Positions 8,851 through 18,915 of a DNA stretch of 47,998 nt are shown one piece after another. The notes beneath the pieces are model-generated. The model saw only the letters and a program-made list of their open reading frames with translations. It had not been told where the DNA came from and searched no databases. The position numbers and the translations under genes are program-made. The DNA is from Akkermansiaceae bacterium. Lineage in GTDB: Bacteria > Verrucomicrobiota > Verrucomicrobiia > Verrucomicrobiales > Akkermansiaceae. The stretch is taken from positions 1 to 47,998 of the forward strand of contig CANLKN010000017.1 of NCBI GenBank assembly GCA_947491475.1, written 5' to 3'. Position 1 is the first letter of the stretch. Each line of letters starts with the position of its first letter.

Positions 8851-10140
8851 GTGCAATTTGCATATTACCGCTTTCCAAGGCCGACAAACTTCCATAACAG
8901 GCACCCGGTGTGCCGCGATCATCATAGGTGGAAGGATCAGAGAGTCATATTCTCCTTGTTGTGGGTGGTTTTTTTCCTGCAGGGCATGATGCTGGGTTTC
9001 TGGCTGCCGGCGCTCACCAACATTCTCGGTGCGCGCGGTTTGAGCAAGTGGGTGCCGGTGGTGTTCATGGTGATTCCGGTGTGTTCCCTGATCGCTCCGA
9101 TTGTCGGCGGGGCGCTGGCTGACCAAAGGGTGGCGGCAGACCGGCTTTTTGCGTGGTCATCGATCGGGGCTTCGCTGGCTCTTGCTGCGGCGTTCGGTGC
9201 TTTGGACTTTGGCTGGCCTCCTTGGTTGTTTGTGGCCTTCATGGCATGTTGGGCACTACTCGTTTCGCCATCCGGCGGGCTCTTGACGACGGTCTCGATG
9301 TTGCATTTGTCGCATGGCGAGCGGCAGTTTCCACTGGTCAGGGTGGGGGCTACGATCGGTTGGATCTGCGGCGGTTTGACCACCAGTTTCTTGCTGCGTG
9401 CGGATTCCAGTCCGTTGGCTGGATACGCCGGTGCGCTTGCCTATCTGGTGGCGGGATTAGTGGCATTTCGCATGCCGCACACGCCACCGCTGGGGATTCC
9501 AAGCACGGGCATGAGCGCGCGATTGGGGTTGGATGCGTTCACTTTGCTCAGGGAGCGTGATCAAAAAGTGTTTTTTCTGGTGACTGCATTGTTTTCAATC
9601 CCCCTGGCTGCATTTTACATGTATGGGCCTGAATTTCTCAAAGCACTGGGTGACGAGCGGCCGACCGGCACGATGACCGTGGCACAGGTGCTGGAGGTGG
9701 GCAGCCTGCTTTTGTTCGGTTCGGTGATGACGCGCTTCCGGGTCAAGACCGTGCTCTCGCTAGCCTTGGGGTTTTCAGTGCTGCGCTACGCGATGAGTGC
9801 GGTTGCGGGGGTGAATGGTGCCATCGCCTGGCACATCGCGGGAATCGCGCTGCACGGGTTGTGCTTCACGTTTTACTTCGTGACGGCGCAGGTCTTCCTG
9901 AATCGTCGGGTGGACCCTTCGCTCAAGGGCCGTGCGCAAGGCCTGCTTTCGATGGTTTCCGGTGGTCTGGGGCCCTTGATCGGGGCTTTGTTCTGCGGTT
10001 GGCTCAGACAGGCATGCGTGACTCCCGATGGCAATGGCTGGGACTGGTTCTGGGGAATCCTCTCGGCGATCATCGCCTGTTGTTTTGCGATTTTCCTGAT
10101 GTTCTACCGCGGGCTAGGGAAGCCGGGTGCATCGAAGTGA
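8851..10140 (+). CDS. MFS transporter, nucleoside:H+ symporter-like
   Basis: A 12-helix major facilitator of up to 429 residues. Hydrophobic segments run evenly through the protein, with charged loops such as GGALADQRVAADR after helix 2. The two-half layout, LSHGERQFPLVRVGATIGWI after helix 4 and the C-terminal GRAQGLLSMVSGGLGPLIGA resemble the NupG/XapB nucleoside:proton symporter family. The substrate is not shown by the sequence. The true start is uncertain: the first 30 residues from 8851 are hydrophilic and unlike the family, and the first helix begins at FSLLWVVFFLQG. A TTG at 8956 or 8959 is therefore as likely as the ATG at 8851. The terminus lies 185 bases from the convergent GH106 gene. 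Confidence 0.75.
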   Translation: MQFAYYRFPRPTNFHNRHPVCRDHHRWKDQRVIFSLLWVVFFLQGMMLGFWLPALTNILGARGLSKWVPVVFMVIPVCSLIAPIVGGALADQRVAADRLFAWSSIGASLALAAAFGALDFGWPPWLFVAFMACWALLVSPSGGLLTTVSMLHLSHGERQFPLVRVGATIGWICGGLTTSFLLRADSSPLAGYAGALAYLVAGLVAFRMPHTPPLGIPSTGMSARLGLDAFTLLRERDQKVFFLVTALFSIPLAAFYMYGPEFLKALGDERPTGTMTVAQVLEVGSLLLFGSVMTRFRVKTVLSLALGFSVLRYAMSAVAGVNGAIAWHIAGIALHGLCFTFYFVTAQVFLNRRVDPSLKGRAQGLLSMVSGGLGPLIGALFCGWLRQACVTPDGNGWDWFWGILSAIIACCFAIFLMFYRGLGKPGASK

Positions 10141-10325
10141 ACGGTATGCTCCACCAATGGCATTACCCGACGACCGCGCTTCAAATTACTGGAGACAGAA
10201 GTGCTTGAAATTTATAATCGGCAATAGGAACCACTGTTTTTCAAAAAGCAGCAAACCACCCAACCATTATCTAACAGATAAATGAGGTGGTGCCACTTAG
10301 TTGGTGATATTTGTAAAAAACAAGC

Positions 10326-13300
10326 TCAATCAGCCAATCGGGAACTTGCTGTCACCTTCATCAGACTGCGCACGGTGACCGGCCCCAGCAGGCCGGCGGG
10401 GAGCAGCGGGCTTTCCTTGCGCACGGTGGGGACCATGAGGAAACTCCTCCGCTGGTCTGCGGGCAGTGCGGCATCGCCGACGAGGCGGTTGTTCCAAACA
10501 TTCACCACCTCGATTTCCAGTTTGTTGGCACCCGGCTTGGCGGCCGCGGTGATGTCCACCTGCCATGGTGCGAGCCAGAGCGGGGGAAACTCGTGGTCGT
10601 TGAGGCGCACGGTGGCCAGGTCGCGCACGCTGCCGAGGTCGAGCATGAGTTGCTGCGTGGCGGGATCAAACTCCGGCAGATTGATGGTTTTCCGGTAAAG
10701 AACCGTGCCCGAGTAATGGCGGATCTCCTGATCCGGGTGCTTGGTCCAGTCTGTCAGCCGCTCGAAGGTGATGCGTTCCGGCACCCCCCAGCCGGGCGTG
10801 AAGTTCAGATCCCACGGGCCGGAAATTTCCACTGCCGGCGGCACCGCGGGCACTTGGATGGCGAACTTCCTGCCATCGGCAGTTTCCATCTGATAGTCGC
10901 CGGCCATGCTGGCAAGGCCGTAAAACGAGCCGTTTTCACCACGCTCCAGCTCCAGTCCGCCCGTGCCGCCTCCGGCATGGGAAACTGCCGTCACGCGCGG
11001 GGCGTCCGGCGTTTCAGCGCCGCGGAAAACCACAAATACCGAGCCTTGCGGGCCGAGTGAAAGCGGCAGCCGCACGATGCCATCCGCCATTTCATACACC
11101 GCCGGCCGGGTGATGCGCCCGCTCTCCGGCCACCACAGTTCCGGAGTCCTTGCTCCGGCGCGCAAAGCCACCGTGGTTTCCACCGCGGCGTCCACGGGAT
11201 TGGCCACGAAGAATATGTCCGTATCGCCATCGCGCCGGTGGCTGAAGCGCAGCTTCGCGGGGCTCTCGAAATCCGGCTTCGATCCCATCTCGGCCAGCAC
11301 CTCCGCCAGCCCGGTGTTCCAGAAAACGCGGCCCTTGCCGAAGAGGCGGCTGCCGGGTTGGGTGGTATCCTCGCCGCCCCAGAGTTCGGCGCTCATGGCG
11401 CGCACCTCATGATCCGCGCGGGGAAAATCATGCAAACTCGGCGAATGCAGCGGCGGCGGCCCGAGCACGGTGGCACCGGCCGCCACCAGCTCCTGGATCT
11501 TGCGCAGCAGTGCCGGGCGCATTGTTTCCTGGCGCGGCAGCACCAGCACCTCGTAGCTGGTGCCGTGCGGCAGGGTGAGCCGCCCGTTTTCCACCGTGAG
11601 CTGGTTTTCGATCACCTCCGCGTTGATGTAATCAAAATCCCTGCCCGGCGGCAGTTCCGGATCCCGGGTGCCCGTCATCTTGGGCGTGTCCTCGCCGATG
11701 AAATACGCCACATCCGCCACGCGCGTGCCTTGCTGCAGGAGCCAACTCGAGCGCCGCAGGTAGTCGATCCAGGATTTCCCCTGCTCAAACCACGTGTTGT
11801 GGCGGTTGAACTCGGTGCCCCACGGTGCGTTCATGCCCGGCATGCGTTCCTCCCACGGCTGGTGGATGTAAACGTGCAGCACGAAGTGATTGATGCCCTC
11901 GCTGAAGGCCCAGTCGCCGCGTGCCTTGAGTTGCGCCGGAGCGTTTTGAAATGGCGGTCCGCCGGTAAAAGCCTCCGCCGAAACGATCGTATTGCCGCCG
12001 TAGGTGTTCACGCAGGACGAGGCCGCCCGCAGCTCGATCTCACCCAGCTGGTTGCCCACCCAGAACTCGCCCGCCACCCGGTCCGACTGGCTGCCGTATT
12101 TCAAAAACTCCCCGGGAAACCCCCAGTGGCCGTAGTTTTCCAACCACAGCTCCAAGCCGTGTGCGTTGCTCGCCTCACGCAGACCGCCCACATATTCCGT
12201 GGCCACGCGGTCCGCCACCAGCCGCCGCAGGTCCCACAGGAAACGCTCGCTTTGGTCCGCGCTGCCCACGATCCGCCCGCTCAACACCGGCAGCCAGCGC
12301 CGCGCGTCATAGCCATAGCGCTTTTTGAAATCCTGATCCATGCCATCGGTCCAGTTCTGCGCCCCCGCCTCGTAGCTGTCCGCCACCACCCGCTTAAGTG
12401 CCTTGCGGTCCTCACGCGGCATCCGCCGCAGCAGTTCGCCCACAAACGAGTCGAAATGATGCTTCGCCATGTTGCGGTTCATCTTGTCCACTTCCAGGCC
12501 AATCCCTTCCGGCGAGGCCGGGCTGTTTTCCATGCCGGTGGGCGTCATGCCCAGCCGTTGGATGATCCACTCGCCGGCCGGCACCTCCCAGTTCAGCGTG
12601 CCATCGGCCGCCATCATTCCGCTCAAGTCGAGCACCTCGCCCTCCGGCACCGTCAGCCCCGCGCCTTCCGGTTCGCTTGGCTGCGGCCAGAGGTAGGCGT
12701 CCCACATCGGCAGTGGCGTCAGGTGCATTTTGCCGAGCTGTTTTTCCGCAAATTTCTCCAAACGCGCCGCCCCGCTCAGGCGGATCTCCGCCAGCGCCGC
12801 GCCCCGGTCCGGCTTGAAATTCCGGTTGCCGCTCTTCACATCGGTGATCCGCAAGCGGAAACGCTGCGCCTCCGTGGCCGGAATCGTCACCGCCAGCGGT
12901 GCCTGCTGCAGGAACCCCAGCGCCAGCATCACCCTCGACCAATCACAGCCGAAGTTTTTCAGCGTGCGGAATGTCCCCTGCGGATCCTCCGCCTGCAGCT
13001 CCACCTTAAACGAACAAGCCCGTTCCCCCGGAAAAATCTCAATCGTCCGCACCGTCGCCGGCTCCGCCAGTTCCAGGTCGATTACAAACGCCTCGCCACT
13101 CGTGCCCGCTCCCTCCGGAAACTCCAGCGCCGTATCCAACCGGCCGTCCACTAGCGCCTCCGCGCCCGGGGCCTCCGGCACGGAGCGCACCACCGGCGGC
13201 TTGCCCGCTGACAGTCCGCCGTCCTCACGCGGTGCGGGAAACGCCACCACCGCCACATCCTGGAACGGTTCGCGCGGCACCGCCAGCTTCTGCTCCAGCT

Positions 13301-13751
13301 TGCGCGGACCGCTCACCCGCAGTTCAGACGTCGCCAGATAGCGCATCGCCTGCTCCGGCGCGATCCACGGCCCACCGGATTGGCTCCACCCCGGACAATT
13401 GAACAAACCGATACCCACCCCCAGCCGCCCTCCCTCGCGGATCGCGTGTTCCACCATTCCCCACCACTCCGGTGTGAGCACTTTCACCGTTCCCGGCTCC
13501 ACTTCCGCACCGTATTTCTCCGTCAGGAAAATATTACCGATCAATGCCTCGCCGATTCCCGCCCGCTTCATCGCCTCCAGATCCCGCGTCAGTCCCTCCT
13601 TGGAAATGTGGTTGCTGATCCAATACCAGTAACACCACGGCTTCGTCTGCTCCGGTGGATTCTCGAACCCCTCCGCCAACCGGTCCGCCGCCTGCAAGGG
13701 TCCCATCACCGACACCGCACTCCAAAAAACCGCAAAAAATCTCGTTTTCAT
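10326..13751 (-). CDS. Secreted GH106-like alpha-L-rhamnosidase
   Basis: A 1141-residue glycoside hydrolase with an N-terminal signal peptide (MKTRFFAVFWSAVSVMGPLQ, start chosen at 13751; upstream in-frame codons add 61 residues without homology). Residues about 25-700 have GH106 features: FENPPEQTKPWCYWYWIS, LTRDLEAMKRAGIGEALI, GVGIGLFNCPGWSQSGGPWI, ELWLENYGHWGFPGEFLKYG and FSEGINHFVLHVYIHQPW. The C-terminal 150 residues (from ISGPWDLNFTPGWG, about 977) form a GH2-type sugar-binding beta-sandwich, as in Bacteroides GH106 enzymes, which remove alpha-L-rhamnose from pectic or algal polysaccharides. Together with the divergent GH2 genes and the AraC gene it makes a small polysaccharide-use locus. 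The family call is firm; substrate linkage is inferred. Confidence 0.85.
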   Translation of the reverse strand: MKTRFFAVFWSAVSVMGPLQAADRLAEGFENPPEQTKPWCYWYWISNHISKEGLTRDLEAMKRAGIGEALIGNIFLTEKYGAEVEPGTVKVLTPEWWGMVEHAIREGGRLGVGIGLFNCPGWSQSGGPWIAPEQAMRYLATSELRVSGPRKLEQKLAVPREPFQDVAVVAFPAPREDGGLSAGKPPVVRSVPEAPGAEALVDGRLDTALEFPEGAGTSGEAFVIDLELAEPATVRTIEIFPGERACSFKVELQAEDPQGTFRTLKNFGCDWSRVMLALGFLQQAPLAVTIPATEAQRFRLRITDVKSGNRNFKPDRGAALAEIRLSGAARLEKFAEKQLGKMHLTPLPMWDAYLWPQPSEPEGAGLTVPEGEVLDLSGMMAADGTLNWEVPAGEWIIQRLGMTPTGMENSPASPEGIGLEVDKMNRNMAKHHFDSFVGELLRRMPREDRKALKRVVADSYEAGAQNWTDGMDQDFKKRYGYDARRWLPVLSGRIVGSADQSERFLWDLRRLVADRVATEYVGGLREASNAHGLELWLENYGHWGFPGEFLKYGSQSDRVAGEFWVGNQLGEIELRAASSCVNTYGGNTIVSAEAFTGGPPFQNAPAQLKARGDWAFSEGINHFVLHVYIHQPWEERMPGMNAPWGTEFNRHNTWFEQGKSWIDYLRRSSWLLQQGTRVADVAYFIGEDTPKMTGTRDPELPPGRDFDYINAEVIENQLTVENGRLTLPHGTSYEVLVLPRQETMRPALLRKIQELVAAGATVLGPPPLHSPSLHDFPRADHEVRAMSAELWGGEDTTQPGSRLFGKGRVFWNTGLAEVLAEMGSKPDFESPAKLRFSHRRDGDTDIFFVANPVDAAVETTVALRAGARTPELWWPESGRITRPAVYEMADGIVRLPLSLGPQGSVFVVFRGAETPDAPRVTAVSHAGGGTGGLELERGENGSFYGLASMAGDYQMETADGRKFAIQVPAVPPAVEISGPWDLNFTPGWGVPERITFERLTDWTKHPDQEIRHYSGTVLYRKTINLPEFDPATQQLMLDLGSVRDLATVRLNDHEFPPLWLAPWQVDITAAAKPGANKLEIEVVNVWNNRLVGDAALPADQRRSFLMVPTVRKESPLLPAGLLGPVTVRSLMKVTASSRLAD

Positions 13752-13901
13752 GGCAAAAAACAGCCGCACCGCAGCCGCATGTCCGCAACTTGCACAAAGC
13801 AATCTCCCTTGTCCACCTCCGGAAACCCTTAGCGAATGGGGCAGGGGATGGTGGCTTAGTTCAGTCGGGATCGCATGCATGCCGAAAGATTGGGAGGATA
13901 G

Positions 13902-13925
13902 ATAGCTTTTTGGAATGCCAGCTAT
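13902..13925. promoter_or_regulatory. Inverted repeat in the divergent GH106/GH2 control region
   Basis: ATAGCT (13902-13907) and AGCTAT (13920-13925) are exact inverted copies separated by 12 bases. The site sits between the divergent glycoside hydrolase genes, where an operator would be expected. No binding protein can be assigned. Confidence 0.3.
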
Positions 13926-13951
13926 TCTTTCCATGAAAACTCAGTGTTAGA

Positions 13952-14479
13952 TTGTGCGTTCCTTTCACGGCGGAGAGTTACGAGGCCGCCTTTGCCAATG
14001 ATTTTCTGGGCGGCGAGTCAGCAGCCAAAGCCGAACCGGGCACCAAGGTCGGCGACCACGAATGGAAAATCCTGAAATCAGACGCCGAAGGGATTTTCCC
14101 GCTGAACTCGTTGAGCACCGACCCGCAGGCGATGAATGCGGCGGCCTATCTGAGCTTCTGGGTATTCTCCCCGCGCTCCGACAATGTGCTGGAGGGGAAT
14201 CCGCGCGGGGCGAAGCTGGACTTGACCGTTGCCAGCGATGACGGGCTGAAAATATGGTATAATAACAAACCGATTCTAGACATGCCCGCGCCGCGTGCGA
14301 TTTCCTATCCCCCCTTTCAACTCAACCGCCTGTCGCTCAACCGCGGCTGGAATCATTTCCTGGTCAAGGTGGCCAACACCCACGGCGATTGGAAATTCCA
14401 CGCCCGACTACAATGTTCCGATCCCGAACTGGCCCCATTATTGCAGGCTGCCCTCTTTCCTGAAGATATAAAGAAATGA
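13952..14479 (+). pseudogene. Stump of a duplicated GH2 gene: C-terminal module only
   Basis: A 175-codon open frame matches the last ~170 residues of the downstream GH2 protein almost position for position. Shared stretches include AAKAEPGTKVG / AAKAQPGTKVG, AAAYLSFWVF, IWYN, NRLSLNRGWNHFLVKVANTH and the final DPELAPLL. There is no signal peptide and no catalytic domain. The frame opens with a TTG in the linker where the module starts in the full protein. The likely history is a tandem pair of GH2 genes from which the first lost its signal and catalytic parts. DNA identity between the two copies is high but clearly below 100 percent, so the duplication is not recent. The stop overlaps an ATG at 14476 (ATGA). 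A stand-alone small protein cannot be excluded. Confidence 0.7.
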
Positions 14480-14526
14480 AATCGTCACCGGCAACACCAG
14501 TGAGCATCGCAAATCATGAGAGGATC

Positions 14527-17500
14527 ATGGCCATTCGACCATGGATGATGGTTCTGATCGCATGCATCGCAGAACCCGTCATGGCGGCGGTGAATTTTCC
14601 CGGTGAGTTTGCGCCCGCCGGAAGCATCTCCGCGGAGTCCGCGCCGCCCTATCGTCACGAATTGTGCCTGAACGGGCGCTGGCAGTTTCAAGCGGCCGCG
14701 CTGCCGCCCGACTGGGTTGCCGGAACCGGCAATGCCCCGGTCTTGTCCGATCCAAAGCCGGATGGCTGGGACCAGGTTCCCATCAAAATCCCGTCGCCAT
14801 GGAATGCGAACTCCTACGGCGAAGCCGACGGTGGCGAGTTCCGCACTTTTCCCAGCTATCCGGTCGCGTGGGAAAAAGTGGACATGGCGTGGCTGCGCCG
14901 CGAGTTCCGCGTGCCGGCGGAGTGGGACGGCCAGCGCGTGATTCTTAAACTCGATGCCGTCGCAGGTGATGTGCAAGTCCGCGTCAACGGGCAAAACTTC
15001 GGCGGGCATTTCTCCAACTTCCTGCCCTATGAGGTGGACATCACCGATGCGATCCGGCGCGGTGACTCGAATGAATTACTGCTCGGGGTGCGCGCGCCCC
15101 GTTTGTTCAACATCAAAGGCAACTTGGGTGAGTTGACTTACCCGACGGGTTCTTACTTCGGAATGCACATCGTGGGAGTCTGGCAGGATGTGAAGTTGCT
15201 GGCGCGTCCGGCGATCCGGGTCAGCGGGGTTTTCGTGCAACCACTTCTGGACCAAGGCATGCTCCGGATGGAGGTGGAGTTGCGCAACGATACCTCCAGC
15301 GCATCCCAGGCGGCCATCGCTTGGCAGATCAAGCCATGGATACCGGCCGCCGACATGACCGGCAGGACATTTCCCGAAACGCGCGGTCAATATGACACGA
15401 AGCCGGTCCTGCAATCCAATGCGCCGCTGGTTGTGGATATTCCAGCAGGCGGGTCGCGGGAAATCACGTTGGAACAAGCCGTCGGGAATGAACTCAAGGT
15501 ATGGAGCCCCGAGCATCCGGAACTTTACGGCCTGGTGATCGAAACCAGCACGGGAAACGGGATCGTGGATCGCAAGGTGGAGCGCTTCGGCTGGCGGCAG
15601 TTCGCCTTCGCCGGGCGCGACCTGCATTTGAACGGACACAAATACCGCCTCAAGGGGGAGATCACCCACTTCATGGGCGTGCCCTATCTGAGCCCGCGCC
15701 ATGCCTGGGCGTATTACCGGATGCTCAAGGATGCCAACGTCAACTGCGTCCGCCTCCATGCCATGCCACATCCCAAGTTCTATCTCGAACTGGCGGATGA
15801 AATGGGCATGGTCATCGTGGCCGAAACCGGATTGTGGGGCAGCAACTGCAACTTCAACTATGATGCGGAGGAATTCTGGACCCGCTCGGATGAGGAACTC
15901 GCCGGAATGCTGCTGCGCGACCGCAACCATCCGTCCATCGTCGGATGGAGCGTGATGAACGAGTGCATTCAGGCGATCTCTCTGAAAACATCCGACCAGG
16001 CTTACATTCAAAGCATGATGAAACGCTTCGAGCCGATGTTCGACCGGGTGCGCGAGTTGGACCCGACGCGGCCATACATCGTGGGCGAGGACCATCACCC
16101 GATCCAAGGAGCGACCGCCCATGTCTTCCACTACGGCGGCGATGAGTTCAACCGCGCCGGAGAAGTCTCGGGAAAACCTTGGGCCATCACCGAGGACACC
16201 CAGTCGAACTGGATGCTCCCACCCTACGCATCCCAGTGGAACGGTGACCGCGCATTCGAAAACTGGCGCGGGCGCATGGAGGCATCCGGCATCGAGGCCT
16301 ATGAGCTGATCACGCGGCGGCAGCTTCCCTCGTCGGCATTCTACACCGCGACTTACAGCGTGAACTGGTATGGCCTGAAGCACCAGCCCCTCGGGCACCC
16401 CGAAATTTCCAGAGCCCCTACGATCAATGACGGCGTATTCTTCACAGCGCCCTATCAAGAAGGCAAACCAGGCATGCAGCCGGAGCGTCTGGCCCCCTAC
16501 TCGACGCCGCTGAATCCCGGCTATGATCCCGCGTTTCCGCTTTATTCGCCAACCCCCTATTTCGAAGCGGTCCAGGCCGCATTCGCGCCGGGCGGGCCAC
16601 TGCCATGTCCATGGGATCAACGCCGCGCGGATCTCAAGACATTCGAATCCATCACCCCGCTGCCGACGATCCACACGGTCGGTTTCTTCGGAAACATTGA
16701 TGGGGCGCTCGCCCAAACGCTGATCGCCAGTGGAGTCCCTCTTGTATCATCTAACAACCCAACGGAGCCCGGCGGCATTCTGCTGGTGGATGCCGCCACC
16801 GTGGCATCCGGGGAATTCGCGGCGGTGAAGAACGCGGCGCAGGCTGCTGTCGCCAAGGGAGGCACGGCTATTTTATGGGCTCCAAATCGCGGCGCGGAGG
16901 ACGCCCTGAAAAAACTCGCACCGGCGGAGGTCAGCCTCACCGAGCGGGTGACGACCGCGCTGCTTGCGGATCGCAATCATCCTCTCGGTTACGCCTTCAA
17001 GCAGTCGGCACTGTATTTCAGCGAGGCCAGCGCCGGCAAAGAGGTCCTCAACAACGGTCTAACCGGGCCGCTGGTCGAACGCGGAAAAGTCATCTTGCGC
17101 GCACAGGACACCGACTGGCCGTCCTGGCGCTCGCAGGCGGAATCGACCCGCAACCAGATCGTGACGCGCTCTGAAAACGAAACCAAACCCTCCGGTGCCG
17201 CCCTCGTGGAATTCCCCGCCGGCAACGGCCGCTGGCTCGTCACTTCGCTTCCCGCATCCGCCGCCACTCCTCAACATGGCGAGATGTTGCGCACCTTGTT
17301 TCGCCAACTCGGCGTGAGTCTGGCCGAACCCCGTCCGCTGACCGGTGCGATTCTGAGCGCTGATGGCACTTTGCAGCAGGCGCTGGTCATCGGAGCCTTC
17401 GCCGCCAAGACCTACGAAGAAGCCTTCGCCGCGGATTTCCTGAATGGCGAAGCGGCAGCCAAAGCCCAACCCGGCACCAAGGTGGGAGAACTGGAGTGGA

Positions 17501-17910
17501 AAACCATGGAGTCTGATGCCGACGGCATTTTCACGCTCAATTCATTGAGCTCCGACCCACAGGCACTCAACGCCGCAGCCTACCTGAGTTTCTGGGTCTT
17601 CTGCCCGCGCACCGACGATCTGCTGGAAAATCCGCGCGGTGCCAAAATCGATCTTCACGCCGCGAGCGATGACGGCATGAAGATATGGTATAATGGAAAA
17701 CCGGCTCTGGACGCGGCCGCACCCCGACCGATCTCCGATCCGCCATTTCTCATCAAGCGGCTGTCGCTCAACCGTGGCTGGAATCACTTCCTGATCAAGG
17801 TGGCCAACACGCACGGCGACTGGAAGTTCCGCGGCCGCCTGCAATGCCCCGATCCGGAGCTGGCTCCTTTGTTGGAAACCGCTCTCTTCCCCGAAACGTC
17901 AAATCCATAA
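14527..17910 (+). CDS. Secreted GH2-family beta-galactosidase-like glycoside hydrolase
   Basis: A protein of about 1127 residues with a signal peptide (MAIRPWMMVLIACIAEPVMA). I prefer the ATG at 14527, preceded by GAGAGG, over the in-frame ATG at 14476. A GH2 sugar-binding domain (HELCLNGRWQFQA; WLRREFRVPAEWDGQRVIL) and an Ig-like domain precede a TIM barrel starting near residue 370 (GHKYRLKGEITHFMG). NHPSIVGWSVMNE gives the acid/base Glu479, and ITEDTQSNW offers Glu556 as possible nucleophile. Residues from about 955 form a C-terminal module (YLSFWVF, SLNRGWNHFLIKVANTH) that is also present in the upstream stump. Between them is a Rossmann-like ThuA/GATase-type region. The enzyme probably removes a beta-linked sugar from a polysaccharide outside the cytoplasm; the exact substrate is unknown. 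It converges with the AraC gene after 14 bases. Confidence 0.83.
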   Translation: MAIRPWMMVLIACIAEPVMAAVNFPGEFAPAGSISAESAPPYRHELCLNGRWQFQAAALPPDWVAGTGNAPVLSDPKPDGWDQVPIKIPSPWNANSYGEADGGEFRTFPSYPVAWEKVDMAWLRREFRVPAEWDGQRVILKLDAVAGDVQVRVNGQNFGGHFSNFLPYEVDITDAIRRGDSNELLLGVRAPRLFNIKGNLGELTYPTGSYFGMHIVGVWQDVKLLARPAIRVSGVFVQPLLDQGMLRMEVELRNDTSSASQAAIAWQIKPWIPAADMTGRTFPETRGQYDTKPVLQSNAPLVVDIPAGGSREITLEQAVGNELKVWSPEHPELYGLVIETSTGNGIVDRKVERFGWRQFAFAGRDLHLNGHKYRLKGEITHFMGVPYLSPRHAWAYYRMLKDANVNCVRLHAMPHPKFYLELADEMGMVIVAETGLWGSNCNFNYDAEEFWTRSDEELAGMLLRDRNHPSIVGWSVMNECIQAISLKTSDQAYIQSMMKRFEPMFDRVRELDPTRPYIVGEDHHPIQGATAHVFHYGGDEFNRAGEVSGKPWAITEDTQSNWMLPPYASQWNGDRAFENWRGRMEASGIEAYELITRRQLPSSAFYTATYSVNWYGLKHQPLGHPEISRAPTINDGVFFTAPYQEGKPGMQPERLAPYSTPLNPGYDPAFPLYSPTPYFEAVQAAFAPGGPLPCPWDQRRADLKTFESITPLPTIHTVGFFGNIDGALAQTLIASGVPLVSSNNPTEPGGILLVDAATVASGEFAAVKNAAQAAVAKGGTAILWAPNRGAEDALKKLAPAEVSLTERVTTALLADRNHPLGYAFKQSALYFSEASAGKEVLNNGLTGPLVERGKVILRAQDTDWPSWRSQAESTRNQIVTRSENETKPSGAALVEFPAGNGRWLVTSLPASAATPQHGEMLRTLFRQLGVSLAEPRPLTGAILSADGTLQQALVIGAFAAKTYEEAFAADFLNGEAAAKAQPGTKVGELEWKTMESDADGIFTLNSLSSDPQALNAAAYLSFWVFCPRTDDLLENPRGAKIDLHAASDDGMKIWYNGKPALDAAAPRPISDPPFLIKRLSLNRGWNHFLIKVANTHGDWKFRGRLQCPDPELAPLLETALFPETSNP

Positions 17911-17924
17911 CCGTGTCCGGCCGT

Positions 17925-18751
17925 TCACTTTGCGGCCATGTTCCAAGCCTGCTTGCGGACGTCGCGGGGTGGCATCCCTTGGAGTTGTTTCACCATGCGC
18001 GAGAAATGAAACGGGTTCTGAAAACCGCACTGGTAGGCGATTTCGGCAACGCTCAAACCGGTCTCCCCGAGCATGGCGATGCCGCGTTCCGTGCGGAGTT
18101 TCCAAAGGAAGCGGGACGGAGTGGCATGATGGCGTTTCTGAAACTGGCTGATCAGCGTGTTGCGCGAAACTCCGGCCGCCTTGTGCGCGCCCGGCAAACA
18201 GGCCGCTTCTCCGAAATGATCCTGCATGTGGTGCACGGCAAGATCCACCGGATCATCCAAGCGGTTTCCGGCCCGGGTGTGTTCCACGAGATTGAGAAAT
18301 TCCGCAAACAAGGTCAGGGCCATGAAATCGACTTCCCACGCCACCGCCTTGCCGGTGGCTGGCCGCATCTCCAGCGCGGTCGCCAGCAGACGCTTGAAAA
18401 AACCGACGCCGCCACGGATGAAACCGCCTCGTCGAGCGCCTGCATCAGGTCGGCAGGCAGCCGTGCGGGTTTGATCTTGCACCAGCACTGATGCGTTTCC
18501 TGCTCGCGGGAGAAACGGAAGTGCTCCTGCTTCCCCGGCTTGAACAGATAAACGACATCCGGCCGCAGTTCCGCGGACCGCCCGTCGATGATGGCATCGC
18601 CGCCGCCGGAGTGCAGAACCATCAACTCGAAGCAATCCTGCCACCGGGGGCCGGCAAATCCGCCCGGATGGTAAAGCACCTCGCCGATCACCGACTGATC
18701 GGTCGAAACCCGGCGGTTCACCCACTTGATTTTAGCGCCATCCTCATGCAT
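17925..18751 (-). pseudogene. AraC-family transcriptional regulator broken by a frameshift
   Basis: Two minus-strand frames together make one complete AraC regulator. From the ATG at 18751 the first frame reads a cupin-like sensor domain (VIGEVLYHPGGFAGPRWQDC, VYLFKPGKQEHFRFSREQ). It continues to about ALDEAVSSVAASVF. The second frame then carries on with FKRLLATALE and ends in a normal AraC double helix-turn-helix (AAGVSRNTLISQFQKRHH; LSVAEIAYQCGFQNPFHFSR). The frames meet at a run of six A on the plus strand (18397-18402); a seventh base would restore one frame of about 275 residues. It is either a true mutation, a slippage site or a sequencing error. Position beside the GH genes suggests a regulator of that locus. 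Confidence 0.82.
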
Positions 18752-18915
18752 GCCGCCCAACCTGTCGCGTTCGCCGGAATGCGTCAACGAGATCGGCGGC
18801 GGATTGTGGCCAAGGATCGCTTTTTAGCACGCAAAACGCGCGTTCGCAGCAGGGCGGACGCGCGTTTTGAAAAAACGAGGAAACAGAGCGGCGGTTAATC
18901 GGGAAGTGCCGGGGC

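Noticed and set aside
10141-10325. Possible terminator between the MFS and GH106 genes (CTGTTTTTCAAAAAGCAG)
   Set aside because: Weak A/T-only stem with a mismatch and no following T run.
11238-13154. Long plus-strand open frame (638 codons) opposite the GH106 gene
   Set aside because: Arg/His/Gln-rich and without domains; an antisense shadow of GC-rich coding DNA.
13850-13869. tRNA-like string GGTGGCTTAGTTCAGTCGGG
   Set aside because: Looks like a D-arm, but no anticodon arm, T-arm or acceptor pairing follows.
15076-16716. Long minus-strand open frame (546 codons) opposite the GH2 gene
   Set aside because: No recognisable protein features; shadow of the GH2 codon pattern.
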